In this document: piece by piece, positions 23,275-36,889 of the stretch
Position numbering within the stretch: position 1 is the first letter of the stretch
Layout: each line of letters starts with the position of its first letter
Assembly: GCA_030549495.1 (NCBI GenBank)
Contig: JAUIRK010000825.1
Location: 51,001 to 115,000, forward strand
Origin: Nectonema munidae
Lineage: Eukaryota; Nematomorpha; Nectonematoida; Nectonematidae
Length of the DNA: 64,000 nt
Direction of reading: 5' to 3'
Made by a program: the position numbers and the translations under genes
The notes under the pieces: model-generated
The model's input: the letters and a program-made list of their open reading frames with translations, nothing else
What the model was told of the DNA's origin: nothing
Databases searched by the model: none

Positions 23275-26200
23275 CTTTAAAATCTTGCTCTCATAATGGT
23301 CAGCATTTAAAGCTTGTTACATAAATACACCTTTCTTATAATTTATTTCTTTTAAAAAAATACATAAGTTTTTTTTATTTATGGCAACGTTGAATCACAT
23401 TGTATTGAGGCCAACTACTCCTCTTTGAGTTTGAGCTATTTATACCTTATACGATTGCAATCAACTCAAGCGATTACATATAAACCTAAAAGTAATAGAA
23501 GAGATTAAAAATAAAATTCTTTTGATTATTATTATTATTAATTTGTCAAAGGTAATTGCAATTTTATATAAAAACTTAAAATATTAAAAAAAAATTCCCA
23601 GTGAAGAAAAACTTAATTGCGAAAAGGTGTGTTTGAATTGCAAAAGGGTGCTACGGAAGTGAAAACAGAATATTACGGTTGTACCACTAAATGCTAACGG
23701 ACATTATAGGGACAAAAAAGTTCAGAAAAAAAATAAAAATGAAAAATGTATGGAAAGATTTATGAATATTTTGACTTAAATTTAAACCTAATTAACCAAT
23801 TAACGCAGTCTTCAATATTAAGTGTATTAATCTTAAGTTTTCAAGAATAAAAGCAAGAAAAAATTTGTTTACAACGAATAATGGAAAAGTGTCAAACTAC
23901 ATGTTACTTTCGCGTTTTAAATAACTTTTTGTAATTGGCCAAAATTAACATTAAAATAAATGCTAAAAATTTGTTATATATATATAAAAGATTTGCCAAA
24001 AATTTTAGAAATTAAGATTGGTTAAAATTTTTTAATTTTGATTGAGAAGTAAACATTTTTTTCAAGGTGAATATTTTTTTATTTGTTGTTAATTTCAAAA
24101 CACGAATAATAAATTACTGTATAAACCTTATAATGACTATTTGTTCACCCGGATACTATTTCTTTACCAAGATGGAATCTGTTAATAATTCCCAATAAAA
24201 TCTAGATCCTGTTCGCGAGTAATATCGATCTTCAAAAGAACTAAACTTGACTCAATCATCTCTAACTACAACATAACTTTGTTGACCTCTAAACGTTATT
24301 CTTGTAACAAATAGATATAACATTTTTTAATAGTATATGCCTTGTTTATTTTTTACAATTTGTACTACTTGTAACTTTGTATTTCTCATCTCTGCATTGC
24401 AATGACGTTTTGAAAAATGATTACTTGTGTTTTATTCTTTTTTGCTTCATATTTAACGTGCATTTGTAGTTTATTTTAAATATTCAATGTCCAATCAAAT
24501 TTCTTCTTCTTCTTCTCTCTGTATTAAAAGTTTCCAAATTATTTGCATGTAATCGGATCTAAATAATTCATTCCAGTTCAGAGTATTAAGTTCACATTAT
24601 TTAAAGTATTGTAAATACTTACATTCTAAAAATGAGCTGAATAATTGGGAAAACGTTATCGTTTTTATAACTTATAAATATTCAATAATGGCTCTCTTGA
24701 AACATTTTATCCTATAGATAGACAATAAAATTTTCTCTCTTATTTCCATGAAGAAAAGTTTATTCCCAACACAATACTTCTTTTTTCAACGAAAACCTTT
24801 CATTGGAACAGAAAACATCATGACATCATTTAAAGCAATCAAACCCTATAAATATTCCTAACATTTGACAAGGTAAACAAATAGGATTTTTCATGCGTAT
24901 AAAAAAGCATGGGTAAGCCGTCTTTTTAAACATCTTATCACAATTTTCACTTTAAAGTTAAGATTTGGTGGTTAAAACTGTAAAAAGTAAATACAGTCCT
25001 GTTTTGTAGTATTTTTAGCCAGAAGTGTAGCCAGATATCTCACACAACAATCTCCTCCCACACTGAGACAATCTTCCTTTTTCATCATCACACATAACTT
25101 ACGGAAATGTGTATTTCTTATTTGTCCTGTTTTTACAAATTTTATCACCATGTTGGCGTCTCCAAGCTGCTGTTTTTGGCCTTTGACATCAGCTTTCAAA
25201 AGTTATTTTTGTGTGTTTTCTAAAACATCCTATTTTTTTTAAATATCTTTTTATGTGCTTATTGCGTACACTAACTTCCATCTTTTTTGTCATACTTTTG
25301 AAAATAAAGATTATTATTATTATTATTATAAAAAAAATTAGCCCCTTCCCGCCCCCTTCAATCTTGCCCTCAATTTTTTACGACCCCCTCCTTCAAATTT
25401 GTGTCTATGCCATTATCCGCAATTTGTATTATATTGTATTTATTTGTAGAAAAGCAAATGTATTCAATAAAAAATACTTTTTTTAAAAACTTAAATAATG
25501 ATCTATTTTGTTTTTCATTTAAAAAAGGTTATTATAATTAATATGATGAAATTTTTTACAATCCCAAAGATTTAATTTATATGAAACTAGTAATAAAAAA
25601 AGGAACTAAATGATTTAAATCTAAAAACCATTTAAAGAATTCATTCGCGGCTAAAAAAATTTTAAATAAGTAAGTTATTAAACAAAAATATAAATTGAAT
25701 AATATTAACTATTTTCAATGGAATATTTCGACTCTCTTGAACCTTTTTGAAGCAATATCAATTGTAAAGCGTTAGGTTATTAACGGATAATCCTAGCTTC
25801 TGTCTTCTTTTCTTTAAGTTGTGGTCGAAACTTTACCCTTGATATATTGGTTGAAAAAGGCAGATGCCACCCAAAATTTTGCATAGAATAAAGTTTTGTA
25901 ATCTAATTATATTAATATTATTTTAAATTAAAGATCGCTAACCTTCAACACTAACCTTGTGATTAATATTAACTTTGTTAGAAATAAATGTAAAACTTTT
26001 TCTCACTTTTCATCAAGATCAAAATTATGAGAACTCAGATTTAAATGTTCTCTTTTTTTCATAATGTTTCGAAGAAATCCAAAAATTCAATGATTTCTCA
26101 AACTTATTAGAAGAAAATAATTTGGTGTTCTACATGATAGTTATATATTAAAATTTAATAAAACGCGTTACTCTTAACACATTTTTATCTGTTAAAATGA

Positions 26201-26635
26201 ATTTAATATATTTACTTCTGTAAGGTGAAGATAATAGATGAAGCATGTGTCTTCTTTTGTTCAATTTAAATAAATAGTAAACAATTCCTGCGACAAATTT
26301 AAATCTCCAAGAAATATTAGTATTTAGGATTAATAGCATATTTCTGGGCTTTCATTTATATGGTGACTTGGATATATTTAGAGAACTGTTCAATCGCAAT
26401 CATGTCATTCTTTCAAGATCGTGGGATTTTTTCTAAAATTTAACACTTTTTGGAAGTCTGTCTAAACGAATTTTTAATTTTGCCAATGTGCTCAATTTCT
26501 AAATTTCTGATTAACCTAAAGTGTATAACATCTGGTATTTTTTATCCGCAAACTATTGCATTCAAGAGTTATTTAATTTTATATAACGCCATCTATAATG
26601 TAAATACTTTGTGATTTTGTAGGTAGCGTATTTAG
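23275..26635. other. AT-rich sequence; one unassigned small open frame
   Basis: No recognised gene. The minus-strand frame at 24972-25199 (75 codons) is less AT-biased than its surroundings and has five cysteines (FRKLCVMMKKEDCLSVGGDC then C further on), but I cannot assign it to a family and no clear splice sites frame it. (TTC)n at about 24505-24517 and (ATT)n at about 25311-25329 are microsatellites. A G/C-rich segment at 25340-25420 resembles a decayed hAT end. Confidence 0.4.
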
Positions 26636-26639
26636 TCTT

Positions 26640-27245
26640 TTTTTCAAGTGAGGCACGTCTCAGTAATCTACTTTTACAATAAAATATTCAAAAAGTCCAT
26701 TTTTTCTTAAAAAAACAAAAAGTCACTGTAAACCAATTTTATACTCGACTGAACTATATTTTCTTCCTTCCCCCCCCCCCCCCATTTTTTAGGTCAATTA
26801 AATGCATTTTGTGTATAGAATTCTTTTTAGAAAACTAAAAATTCAAATATTTTCAATGATCATTTCATGCTTAATTAGTAATTATCATCATCATTCAATA
26901 CTTGAATTAACACTCTTATTTCCTAAACTTCAATGTCTATACTGATTTATATTTAAGCATAAATTGTTTTTAATTTTGTTGTTGAATAAATAAAGTAAGG
27001 AAGATATAAAAATAAAAATTTCGAATAAAACATCCTCTAAAATATTTCGAAGATATTCTTCTTCCACGGCGAATAAAAGTCAATAAAGTCAAAAAATTCT
27101 TTAAAAAAGAAAGAAAACAAATCTCAATGTAAAGCAATTTTATATTAGCTTGAAGTATATTTTCTTCTATTTTTTGGAAGTTTTTTGGTCAAGCCAAAAT
27201 ATGAGAATCTATTTCTAAAAAACAAAAATATTAAACATTATTTTA
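26640..27245 (+). repeat. Diverged direct duplication, period about 410 bases
   Basis: Segments near 26700-26850 and 27110-27245 share order and sequence (for example ACTATATTTTCTTC/AGTATATTTTCTTC, then TTTT..GGTCAA and TTTTTAGAAAACTAAAAATT/TTTCTAAAAAACAAAAATAT). A C-homopolymer at about 26770-26783 interrupts the first. Function unknown. Confidence 0.5.
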
Positions 27246-27249
27246 AATT

Positions 27250-30200
27250 TTACTCAATATTTTAAAATTTTATCTAAAATAATCTGAGGCACAAAAAAGT
27301 CTTGTTTATTGAAAAAACTTCGAATTTTTATTTCGGTAAAAATTTGGCGCAATAAGTCATAAAAGTCAAAAATTTTTGATTATAAAATTAAAAAATTATA
27401 TGATTTTTTAGATCAAATTTATTTGCCGGATAAGCAAGCTTTTTCTGAATTTTTATACACCTTTGCTACTTTGGACCAAATTTTTCTTGCAAACATGAAT
27501 CCCCTCTTTCTCTGCCTTCCAGGTTGACGCATTAAAACACTTCTGTTAAAATCTAGTCAAAGAGTTTAGCCCTTGTTGATGTTATTCTTACTGTACATGG
27601 TTTATATTTTTTTTATCATTTTTTTGTCAAAAAGTTTAAATTTTTGGAAAAAAGCTTTCATCTCTAATTCGCTTGCAAACTATTCACTACTTTTATCAAC
27701 CCACTAAATAAGGAAAGGGAATATACAAAGTTTCAAAAAGTTTATAAAAAGTTGGATTTAATGCCAAAACAAACACATACATGGATTCCTTTAGTCATCG
27801 ACCTCATGAAGAACTTATCTGGATTAAAATTTCTATTCCTTTCATGGATTCCATTGTTATGTATATTGAATCAATTTTCAATTGAAAATATTCTGTTTAA
27901 AGATCTTTCATACTTTTAGCAAATCAAATCACTTTAATCCACAAAAAATTGCCTAACTTTTTTTCCTCAAAGAACTTTCGTATCTTTTTTGAGAAAAGAC
28001 AAATTATACGCAGGAAATCAAGAAATTAAGAATTATACAAATGAAAGTTTACAACCGATAAAAATGAATGAATAAGTTTCGTCATTTAAAAAAAATTAAT
28101 TTTGTTATACTCTGCACTCATGAGTTTTGCTTAGGAAAAAGGAAAAATTTCTACTTCTTCACAATTAAATAGAATCTGTGAAAATTAGCTCCCAAGTTTG
28201 ACTCTTATCGAAGCATGATCAAATTTGCTTTATATATGAGAATATTTTATTCTATATTTCATTTGCAAAGAAATACAAAAAAATATGTCTATTTTCTCAT
28301 AAAAATATTTTTTAAGTGATATTTTAGCGGTCATCAGAAATTGGTATTTTTTGGTCTGCACGTTGTCATTGTTACACACTAATAAATTCGTGCTATACAT
28401 AATACGGGCAAGAATAAAAACTTTAAAAGTGTCTTTTTTGAGCATAAATAAAACGAAAAAAGAACTCAATCAAAGGAAAGTTCGCTTTTAGGTCCACCCA
28501 TTATGGAGAATTCAATAAAATGTAAATTGTAAACTATTCTAAATATTGAGAAGTGTTTAGCAACAGTTTTTTTATATTCAAACTGACATACGTAGTTTTA
28601 TATCTCTATCAGCCAAAACATTTATTTTAAATAATGACAATTTTTTTATAAAAAGGTAAAAAAAAATAAAGAACATCTTTAAATACTTCAACATGTATTG
28701 AAAATGATTTATTATTAAAAACCTATTTGTAACAAAATAAAATGCCATATACCAAAGTATGTGCATCCATTGAAAAAGAGGCATAGAAATATATTATAAA
28801 CATGGGCTCATATTCTTGTAATTGAGGGTAAATTTTTTTAAATTATGTTTGCTCTAAAAATATTCTTACGAATGTATTCATTCTTCTAAATTTTTAATAA
28901 AAATAAGTTTTAGGCGTACATTTTTAAAGCTAAATATAATTTAAAATTTTTATAATCAAAAAGCTGTAAAATTAATAACGGTAAAAATTAATGTGGATAT
29001 TCGTTGATCCTCGCTTTTTCCCGCCAGATATTTGCTCGCGATTCAAAGTAGCAGTTAAAAATATATATAATGAACTTCAGTTTAAAATTCCGACACATGT
29101 CCCCTAGACGAAAAAGGTCGTGCTACGGTATCGGTTTGAACGGCAGGACCAAACAACGCATAGAGGGCCATTTTGAGTGCTATATTCTTTGGACAGAGAC
29201 AGGGAAGATAGGGTAAATTAACGTACTTACCACCTGATAAAAACATTCCTTTGAAAAGTTTCCCGTTTTGAGAAAACGTTTGACAAAGGAATAAATTACA
29301 AAGTCATGCAGAGATGATGATGAGTGTGTTAGTGAATTTTTATACTTAGGCTTACCCCATCTTTCCATTGGTAAGTAAGCACCAGCATATAAGCAAAGAA
29401 ATCACTTTGAACGGCTTCTTTTTACGTTTTATCATCTGAGGAGGAGAAAGTTTACGTCAAAATTTTTATCAACGTTTTTACTTTCTTTATGAAATTTTGC
29501 ACGCAGCTTTAGAAAACTCAGACAAATCTCCTTTTTTTATGCACAAGATTGTAAGTTTGGCAGAATAAAAGCTTCACCTTTTTAATCGGCTTATTATGTT
29601 TAGAGAATAAAATGGAAAATTAATACAATTTAAAATTTTGCATTGATTCACTTCAAAAGCTAGACAAATATGAGACATTTATTTGATGTAGTTATCTCTA
29701 TGAAATATTTTTGTACAGACTACACATTATTTTACTACCTTTCAAGACAGGTATGTACATTGTAATAAAACTTATTTAATGATTGACAGAGTGAATCTTG
29801 AGTTTATTGGAAATTAAAATTTATGTTATAAAAGACTACTTGGAAAAATTTTTAAATACCTTCTTGCAAAAAGTCTTGATGGATGCAGACAAGGTATTTA
29901 TATATTTGGCAAATATCTTGGACAAATTAATAATAAAATTACTCATAAAAATTCAAGCTGTCTTATTACATATTATTATTATTACTCCCATTATTATATA
30001 CTCTATGTCTTTGTCAAAGTACTGCTCTTCAACGCATATATAGCAAAGAATGTCAAATTTTACAACGTTTTATTTGACATCTTGAAATATTGTAGAATTT
30101 ACAATTGCGATTTTCATATCTTCTTATCCTATGCCTTGCGACAAAACAAAAGAAGCACTTTTTACAATTTGACTTTTAACTTTGGCGCCCAATGTCTTCA

Positions 30201-32500
30201 TAAAGCCTCCCGCTAAACAAATTCCCATGCAAAATCAAGAAGCGTTTTCGATCACGGAAAAAAATCACTGAGAAAAATTGGTATAGTTCCTTCAAAGAAT
30301 ATGTTTGAATAAACGATGGCCATAAATTTACGGAACTTAAATTTTCGTTGTTTGAGACTTTGCAGGTCACTTTAAACAAGCAGTACTTTCGTTAAGATTC
30401 CTATTCGAGTCAATTAACCAAAATTAGTAGATTTTTTAAAAATTTTCCATATGTATTTATTTAATTTAAAAACAAACACTTATTTCATAAAAAAAATAGG
30501 AAAGGTGATATTTTTAAAGAATAATATATACTAAATAAACTTAACTTTATGAATCTAAGCACTTTTGATGTACGGAATGTTTGAATAAATTTAATTTCTC
30601 TGCACTTTTTACGTTTATTTAATTAAGGCATATTAACGTAACCGAGATGAAGTGGTGCTGAATCACTGAATAGACGTGGGAATTATAAAAACTATTTATT
30701 CAATTTTTATTTAAAGATAAATTTTCGATCACTATCGACATCCTTAGATGAACAAGTTTATCCATTTGGAAAAATCTTTAAATCATAAATGTTGATTTTA
30801 CAGAAGGAAGCTTGCTAGCATGTGGCAAGAAAAACTAACGAGTTTAACTTCTCTATAGGAAGCATGATCCCATTATTTTATGGAAATATCGATTCTACAT
30901 TTCATTTGCAAAGACTTGTAAAATTTTTATTAGTAAACTTTTTTAGAGTTAAGTTTTTTTAATTATATTTAAGAGTAAAAAAATAATTTTATTTTCGACA
31001 CCATTGAAAGATAGCTTATATTAATTTTGACAAATAAATAAAAAGTTTTTCACTCAACAAACTTTTTGTATGCAACTTTCTTAAATCTATACCAACTTCT
31101 TTTTTCAGCCTATAGTATTTTTGCACCATATACACTAAACACATTTAAGGAATTTTTCCTAAGTAAATTTGATGTATATTTGTAACCAAGTTTTAATTTT
31201 ATATTTAGTGAAATTTAATAAAACTAATAGTTAATATTTTATTTTAATACATTGATACTTGTAAATAAAAATTTGGAATTTGAATTTTGTATGTATTTTT
31301 TTAGATTGCAGACGAATAGGTTAGAAATTAGAGTAGGATTCTAAAAATACTTAAAAAACTTTAACTCTTCATGTTTATTGAAGGATTTCATAGTTGTATT
31401 TGTAAAAATAGAAACTATCTTTTCACTTCACTTTTACTCAGGTTTTGGTTTAATTTGTTTTGCTAAATATGGAAGCTTTAACATTCGCCCTATTTTTCAA
31501 AATAAATTTTTATCAATGTAAATAAATGATGAATTTTATCAAAGCAAGAATACAATTTCGTCAAAGTGTTGACAACTTGATATCAGATGAATTGAATAAT
31601 AGAAATGTCAAAAAAAATTAAAATATGATTTTGTCCATAAATAGAAATGGGAAAAAAAGTATTAATAAACATACTTTCATTAAGAACACATCTTCCTGGA
31701 AGAATCCTCTGTAATTTTCTTTCATAAAGTCATTTTGTAAAAGGAAATTACATATAGTTAAGATGAAGTCTCAAAAAAATCAATCTAAATGATTTTTACG
31801 AAGCGCAGAAAAGAATCATTTACACCAGCTAACAATATTGAGGAACTTAGTCTGTTACACACATGTTCTAAGAAAATTTTTTTATTAAAGCGAAGGTAGC
31901 AAAGAGAGTAGGCAGAAGGCAACGAATTGAACATAAAAGAGAACATTGGCTTTCTCTGCTCTACGAAAAAGCACATCTCTTTTCTTGATTTCAATAGTCC
32001 TACACCATATATATTGGAAAATGCATGAAGTTTAGCTTGCACAAATTGAAGAAAAATAATTCTTTTCAAATTGAAGACGAAGAAGGAAAAATTTATTTTA
32101 CAAATACAGCTAATGATGGTAAACGTCGAGTGCGTATCAAATCCGAATTATAAAAAACATTTTTCGATAAATTTGAAGTTCAGCTTCGTTTTTTTGCTGC
32201 AAAGGAATAGTAGAAAGTAAAGGCAAATAAAGAAAATATTCTGTGCCTTAGACAAATTATTCTTGAAGTCAAAAGTTAAAGTCTCTAGAAAAATCTTAAA
32301 TCTTCATCTTCAAAAGTATTCCTGACTAAATTTCACTTTCAAATTTTGAGAATTAGAACATGCAGTTCCCTTAAAGTCATAATATGCTTTTATTTTTAAG
32401 TTGAAAGTTATCATTGGCTATCAGTAACAGGAAGAGTGTTTAGGGTCAACCCACACTCAAGCAGGTTAGAATTGATTGAATCGTAACCTCTGAAATTAAG
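27250..32500. other. AT-rich sequence, no gene supported
   Basis: About 5 kb without a recognisable gene. Short open frames at 28230, 28578, 29798, 30176 and 31785 are compositionally biased. The segment 29000-29370 is less AT-rich and has several GTAAG-type donor-like sites on the minus strand (for example within GATGGGGTAAGCC near 29350), so a host exon is possible but unproven. Sequences near 28180-28280 and 30820-30920 are a diverged dispersed pair (shared GAAGCATGATC and ATTTCATTTGCAAAGA). Confidence 0.4.
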
Positions 32501-32504
32501 TAAC

Positions 32505-33265
32505 ACTTTTTAATATCCCTATATCTACAACTTTGATACCATTTTCAAGGTGATTGGACAAAGCATCCGCGGTAGTCAAAATGAGTCGTATATAAACGAT
32601 GTGATAGTTAAAAGTTATCAAAAAGTTGTAAATAAACTAAGTAAACGGTTTTGTAAAAATCTTTATTGATGAACGACCCAAATAAGTAGTATTTCACCTC
32701 ATCGAAGCTCTTTCAGACTTTTATGAGTCGTTTGTCAATAAAGTTTTTACAAAACCGTTTACCAAGATCAAACAAAGCCTGAAGCAAGATTTGGAGTTTG
32801 TCGGTGGATAACTTATAACTTTATGACTATGTGAAATTCATTCTTCAAATTTTGTAGAATTGTTCCGTTTGAAAGGCATAACATTTTTACGTATATAGTT
32901 TTGCTAATAAACCTCCGTACTAAAAAGAAAGCTTAAGTAAGGGAATTTAAGGATGAAATGTCTTCAAAAATATCACTCAAACATTTTTATACTGAATCTA
33001 TCACGCTAGTTTCATTTTTGGGCTTATAATTTACAATTATAGAGTAGAAAAATGTCAATGAAAAATTTTTTTTATTGATCAAATTATCTCCCGAAATAAT
33101 ATTAAAATTAAATGTGATATTTTATAATTACTAAAATTTTTTACTAATTATAAATATCTTTTATAATACTTTGAATCAACCACACTTGTTTCATTTTTAG
33201 CTTATAATTTAAAATTAGAATCAGAAAAAGTCTGAAAACCTTCAACAAATACGTGATTAAAGCTT
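32505..33265 (+). repeat. Dispersed family with about 150-base units, decayed copy
   Basis: The start (CAACTTTGATACCATTTTCAAG...) matches the 5' part of the copy at 33817-34760 (GCATCTTTTGATACCATTTT). Later parts (CACGCTAGTTTCATTTTTGG near 33005, and CACACTTGTTTCATTTTTAG near 33182) match its tandem units. A hairpin element (32641-32762) lies inside. This is the most diverged of the four loci. Confidence 0.55.
32641..32762. repeat. Hairpin MITE-like inverted repeat
   Basis: The left arm GTAAACGGTTTTGTAAAAAT (32641 on) and the right arm ending TTTTTACAAAACCGTTTAC (to about 32762) are reverse complements, and pairing continues through CTTTATTGA..AACGACCCA / TGAGTCGTTTGTCAATAAAG. The arms are about 39-40 bases with a loop near 43 bases. 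The outer 15-16 bases pair without mismatch. No target duplication is obvious. Confidence 0.75.
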
Positions 33266-33816
33266 GAAAAAAATTTTTTTTTCTAAGAAAACAAAATGAT
33301 ATATCACTTCTGATAGATTTCTTATTTAATAGGACCAACTTTAAATACGGTTAAAAATAACCCGAGTTTAGCCTTGTGTTTGGGGCGAAGCGGTTGAGAT
33401 TTTGATTGCATAATTTCTGATCCTGGTTCAGAATTTTTTCTTCCGATACTCTAGTGCAGTGCTCTTCAAACTTTTTTCCCCGCCACCCCTTTTTGAAAAT
33501 TCTTTTTTTTGCGATCCACCAAAATTTTTTATAAATAAAAAAATAAGTTAATGCAGCGAAAAAATTTATTGCTTTAAAAAAATCAACATTAGCTAAGCGT
33601 GAAATAAAAATATTTTACTCTTAAAGAATTCACAAAAAAAGAACGATTAAAATAAGCATATGTTAGAAAAAATAAGGAGTTGTAAAAGATAATAGCATCC
33701 TAAATTTATGTATCATTTTAAGATTATATCATTTCATTTAAATTAATGAAATTGATGCACTTGCATTTTTTTGCATAAAAGATCAAATCTAGGCTGCAAC
33801 CCTCAACTAAAATTTC

Positions 33817-34760
33817 TCTTGTACCAAATTGGCTACAGCTTTTGCTACCATACTTCGTGACATTTCCTAAAATTGATAGCTGCATCTTTTGATACCATTT
33901 TCATGGCAGTTGATTGACCTTTTAATGCCTAAATCTGTCAATCAAAATCAAAAGTTAAACTTTTTCAGCAAAATTCTGACAGTATCTCTATTTAGGCCTA
34001 TAACTTTGGTTCTATATTATATACTCTTTTGAAAATTTATAAATATATACAGTTTTGAAGACATAACACTTTATAGTTTAAATTTTTTCAAAATCATGGT
34101 TACTTTTTGGGAAATATCAATCAAAATTTTGATTGATTAGAAATATATCTAATAAAATATACCTTCAAATTTTACATGAAATATATTTTTTTATATCAAA
34201 TCGGGCATGCTGATTTCATTTTTGGACTTATTTTTGGAATTTAGAAATTGAAAATACTTAGAAGTGTGAAACAAAGTTGCGGTTTATTTCTAAAATCTGT
34301 CTTCGAGAACACTCATTCAAATTTTACATGGAATATACACATACTTATAACAAATTAACAATCGCAATTTCATTTATAAATTCTTTTTGCATTTATAATT
34401 TCAAAATACTTATAAGTGGGAAATAAATTTGTGGTTGACTTCTGAAATCTGTCTTCGAGAACATTCATTCAAATTTTACATGAAATAAACGCATTTTCAT
34501 ATCAAATCAACAATGTCAATTTCATTTATAGATTGTTTTTGCATTTGGATTCAAAATTACCTATACGTGTAGAATAAATTTATGGTTCACTTCTAAAAAT
34601 TGTTCCGAAAAACAAAATTTGCGGTTTAGATCTAAAATCTGTCTTCGAGAACACTCATTCAAATTTTACATGAAATACACACATTTTTATAACAAATCAA
34701 CAATGCCAATTCCAATTATAGAGTGTTTTTGGATTTAGAATTTGGAAATACTGTAAGCAT
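33817..34760 (+). repeat. Dispersed family with about 150-base tandem units, long copy
   Basis: A unique 5' part (GCATCTTTTGATACCATTTT ... CTGTCAATCAAAATCAAAAG) is followed by four tandem units of about 150-190 bases. Each carries TCTGTCTTCGAGAACACTCA, then TTCAAATTTTACATG, a 'caatttcattta' segment and a 'tttgaaaatac' segment; unit phases start near 34296, 34448 and 34638, with an older unit before 34296. The same arrangement occurs at 51825-52360 (+) and 59645-60210 (-). Confidence 0.75.
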
Positions 34761-35475
34761 GAATCAATCATAAATTAATCATACCTGTCAAAAAATGATT
34801 GACATATGACACTTCAACTGAAATAAAAGACTTCATGATTAAATAGTTATATGTAGCTATATATATACTTTATTTTGTCACAGAAGAAAAAAATTATAAG
34901 TAGGCAAAACAAAATTGCAAAAAAAAGAAAATATAACTGAAAATGATATAGAACTAAAAACGGGATTTTATACCGAATTCAATGAGGTGATTTTTTTAAT
35001 GAAATTAATTAAATACAAAACAAGGACTCTGTAGAGGCATATTTTGATGCGCATCATTTTATTTGAAGGAGAAAGACAGTTCGTTTATACTATTCACTCT
35101 ACAATATCTCGAAACAAGCTGAATCGGTCAATTTAAATAAGTTTCGTGTTTGACCATTTTGAGAAAGGTTTATACGTATAATCAAACAATATAGAAATGA
35201 ACGAAGATGATAAATGTTGAAACATAATTTATTTATAATAAAAATTTGATCGTTTTTTATATCTAATTATTTGGTTGTCGTATCGTTTCACTAAAATAAA
35301 AAATATTTTCACCTCAACATGAGTTTTCTGCATAAAATTTGTTATTTTATTTAATAATTGCTGGCAGTATTTAAAAAAAAGTGAATGATCTCCTTTATTA
35401 AAAACTGTCAAGGTTAATAAAAATGGTTGTAAAAAAAAGAGAAAAACTTTATTCGAAAATTTGTCTTTTTGATAA

Positions 35476-35985
35476 TCAAGATTCAAAAAAACATTTCCAT
35501 TCAAAAACATTTAAAATAAAATTTACATTTCTTGGGTTTTTCTCATTATTAAAAGCAAAATAGTACCTGAATTTACTCTTGCTGTATCTAATAGATAAGA
35601 AAAAGCGGCTACTGTCCATTTTTTTTGGTTTTCTATTTGTTGAATAATTTCTTATTCTCTGATCGACCATATCCGTTCCACCCTTGGAAAAATCGTACTG
35701 TTTAAAAATTACAGGTTTACTTTTTTCATCGTCTACTGTAATTCCTAAAATGGAGGGTCTGGAGGTCAAAACTTTCCTTTTGATTTAGAAAATACTACAT
35801 AACTATGAATTGATAAAAATTTTCTATCTATCCCAGCAAAACTTGTAAGAAATTTCATCTCTATTATCTAAACTTTTTATACTTTGCGAAATACCTTTTC
35901 TTTTTGTGTCTATTGTACAGACTATAATTAATCCTTTTTTATACAGCCAATCAGCTAGCTCTATAACAAACGGTAAATGGTTAAA
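35476..35985 (-). pseudogene. piggyBac transposase, C-terminal half (relic)
   Basis: From the right on the minus strand: NHLPFVIELADWLYKKGLII, CTIDTKRKGISQSIKSLD and ISYKFCWDR, matching the piggyBac block that ends in a 'GT...RKG.P' segment. After a stop and frame change come SRPSILGITVDDEKSKPVIF and FSKGGTDMVDQRIRNYSTNR, in which GGTDMVDQ holds the third catalytic aspartate of DDE_Tnp_1_7. The N-terminal part with the first catalytic Asp is not seen. It is inactive. Confidence 0.8.
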
Positions 35986-36430
35986 TTTCGACCTCTCAAA
36001 GATAAATATGTAGTGATGATGCCTCTTATAAATGTATATGTTCTATATAATTTTTCTCAATATATACATCGTTACCTTGACAAAACTTGGATGGCATTTT
36101 CTGAAGAAGATGGAGCCTACTTTATATATACAAATGTAAGAAAGTTTGAAAAGTTATAACTTCATTCCTCATGGAATATTCAAAGTTTGTAAAAATTGGA
36201 AAAAATTATACATAATATTTAAAATTTGATACTGAAAAAATTTGTTTTATTATAGATTCCAAATAAAATCTAAACTTCAAAGAGAAATAAATTAATTTGT
36301 GAAATGACTAAAAATTTGAATATAGTCTTTGGAGAATAGTATGAAAACAAATCGTTCAAAAATCAGTACAATATCTCTGACTGCAAACATAACACGATTT
36401 TAAAAAAGTCACAAATTAAGCAAAAATGTT

Positions 36431-36740
36431 AATAAACGTGACTATTGTATTCAGTATATACATGAAAACGGGTGTATATAAATAAATAGAAAACTTTGTA
36501 TACCCATTTAAACTAAAAGTTTCTTTTTTTAGTTGAGCTGTCATATATCAATCAATTTTTTGACAGGTTTGGTTGATTTTTTTTAAATAAACGTGACCAT
36601 CGTGTTCAGCAGACTTGAAAATGGGTATATATGTGTAAAAAATTTTGTATACCCATTTAAACTAAAAGTTTCTTTTTTTAGTTGAGCTGTCATATATATC
36701 AATCAATTTTTGAAAAGTTTGATTGATTTTTATAAAAAAT
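36431..36740 (+). repeat. Tandem duplication of about 155 bases
   Basis: Two copies in direct order (about 36431-36587 and 36588-36740) share TTTGTATACCCATTTAAACT, AAAAGTTTCTTTTTTTAG and TTGAGCTGTCATATAT. An inverted partial copy lies at about 34772-34830. They probably are subterminal repeats of the nested piggyBac. Confidence 0.7.
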
Positions 36741-36889
36741 AAATGTCACAATCAATCATTTAATAGGTTCGCACAAAAATTTTGTAAAAATTTGCAATCA
36801 TTCAAGAAGCTAAAATAGTCCCCCCCCCCCCTCCCGTCACTGAGGAAATGAAAATAGGCCGTCACTAATAGGGTTAATACGGTTTCGAT

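Larger units (their letters stand above)
34766..36873 (-). mobile_element. Broken piggyBac nested in the hAT element
   Basis: The right terminus ends in a GGG (36871-36873) followed by TTAA (36874-36877), the piggyBac pattern, and the hAT coding relic resumes about 15 bases further on. An inverted subterminal motif supports the extent: AATCATACCTGTCAAAAAAT at 34770 on is the reverse complement of sequence near 36545-36575. A TTAA at 34766-34769 is the likely left end. The transposase relic lies at 35476-35985. Boundaries are inferred, and the left one is weak. Confidence 0.5.

Noticed and set aside
24972-25199. Cys-containing open frame as a zinc-finger gene
   Set aside because: Cysteine spacing does not fit a known finger, and there are no clear exon borders.
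36811-36821. C-homopolymer as a functional site
   Set aside because: C runs also occur at 26770 and 58208, usually near transposon ends; most likely slippage-prone simple sequence.
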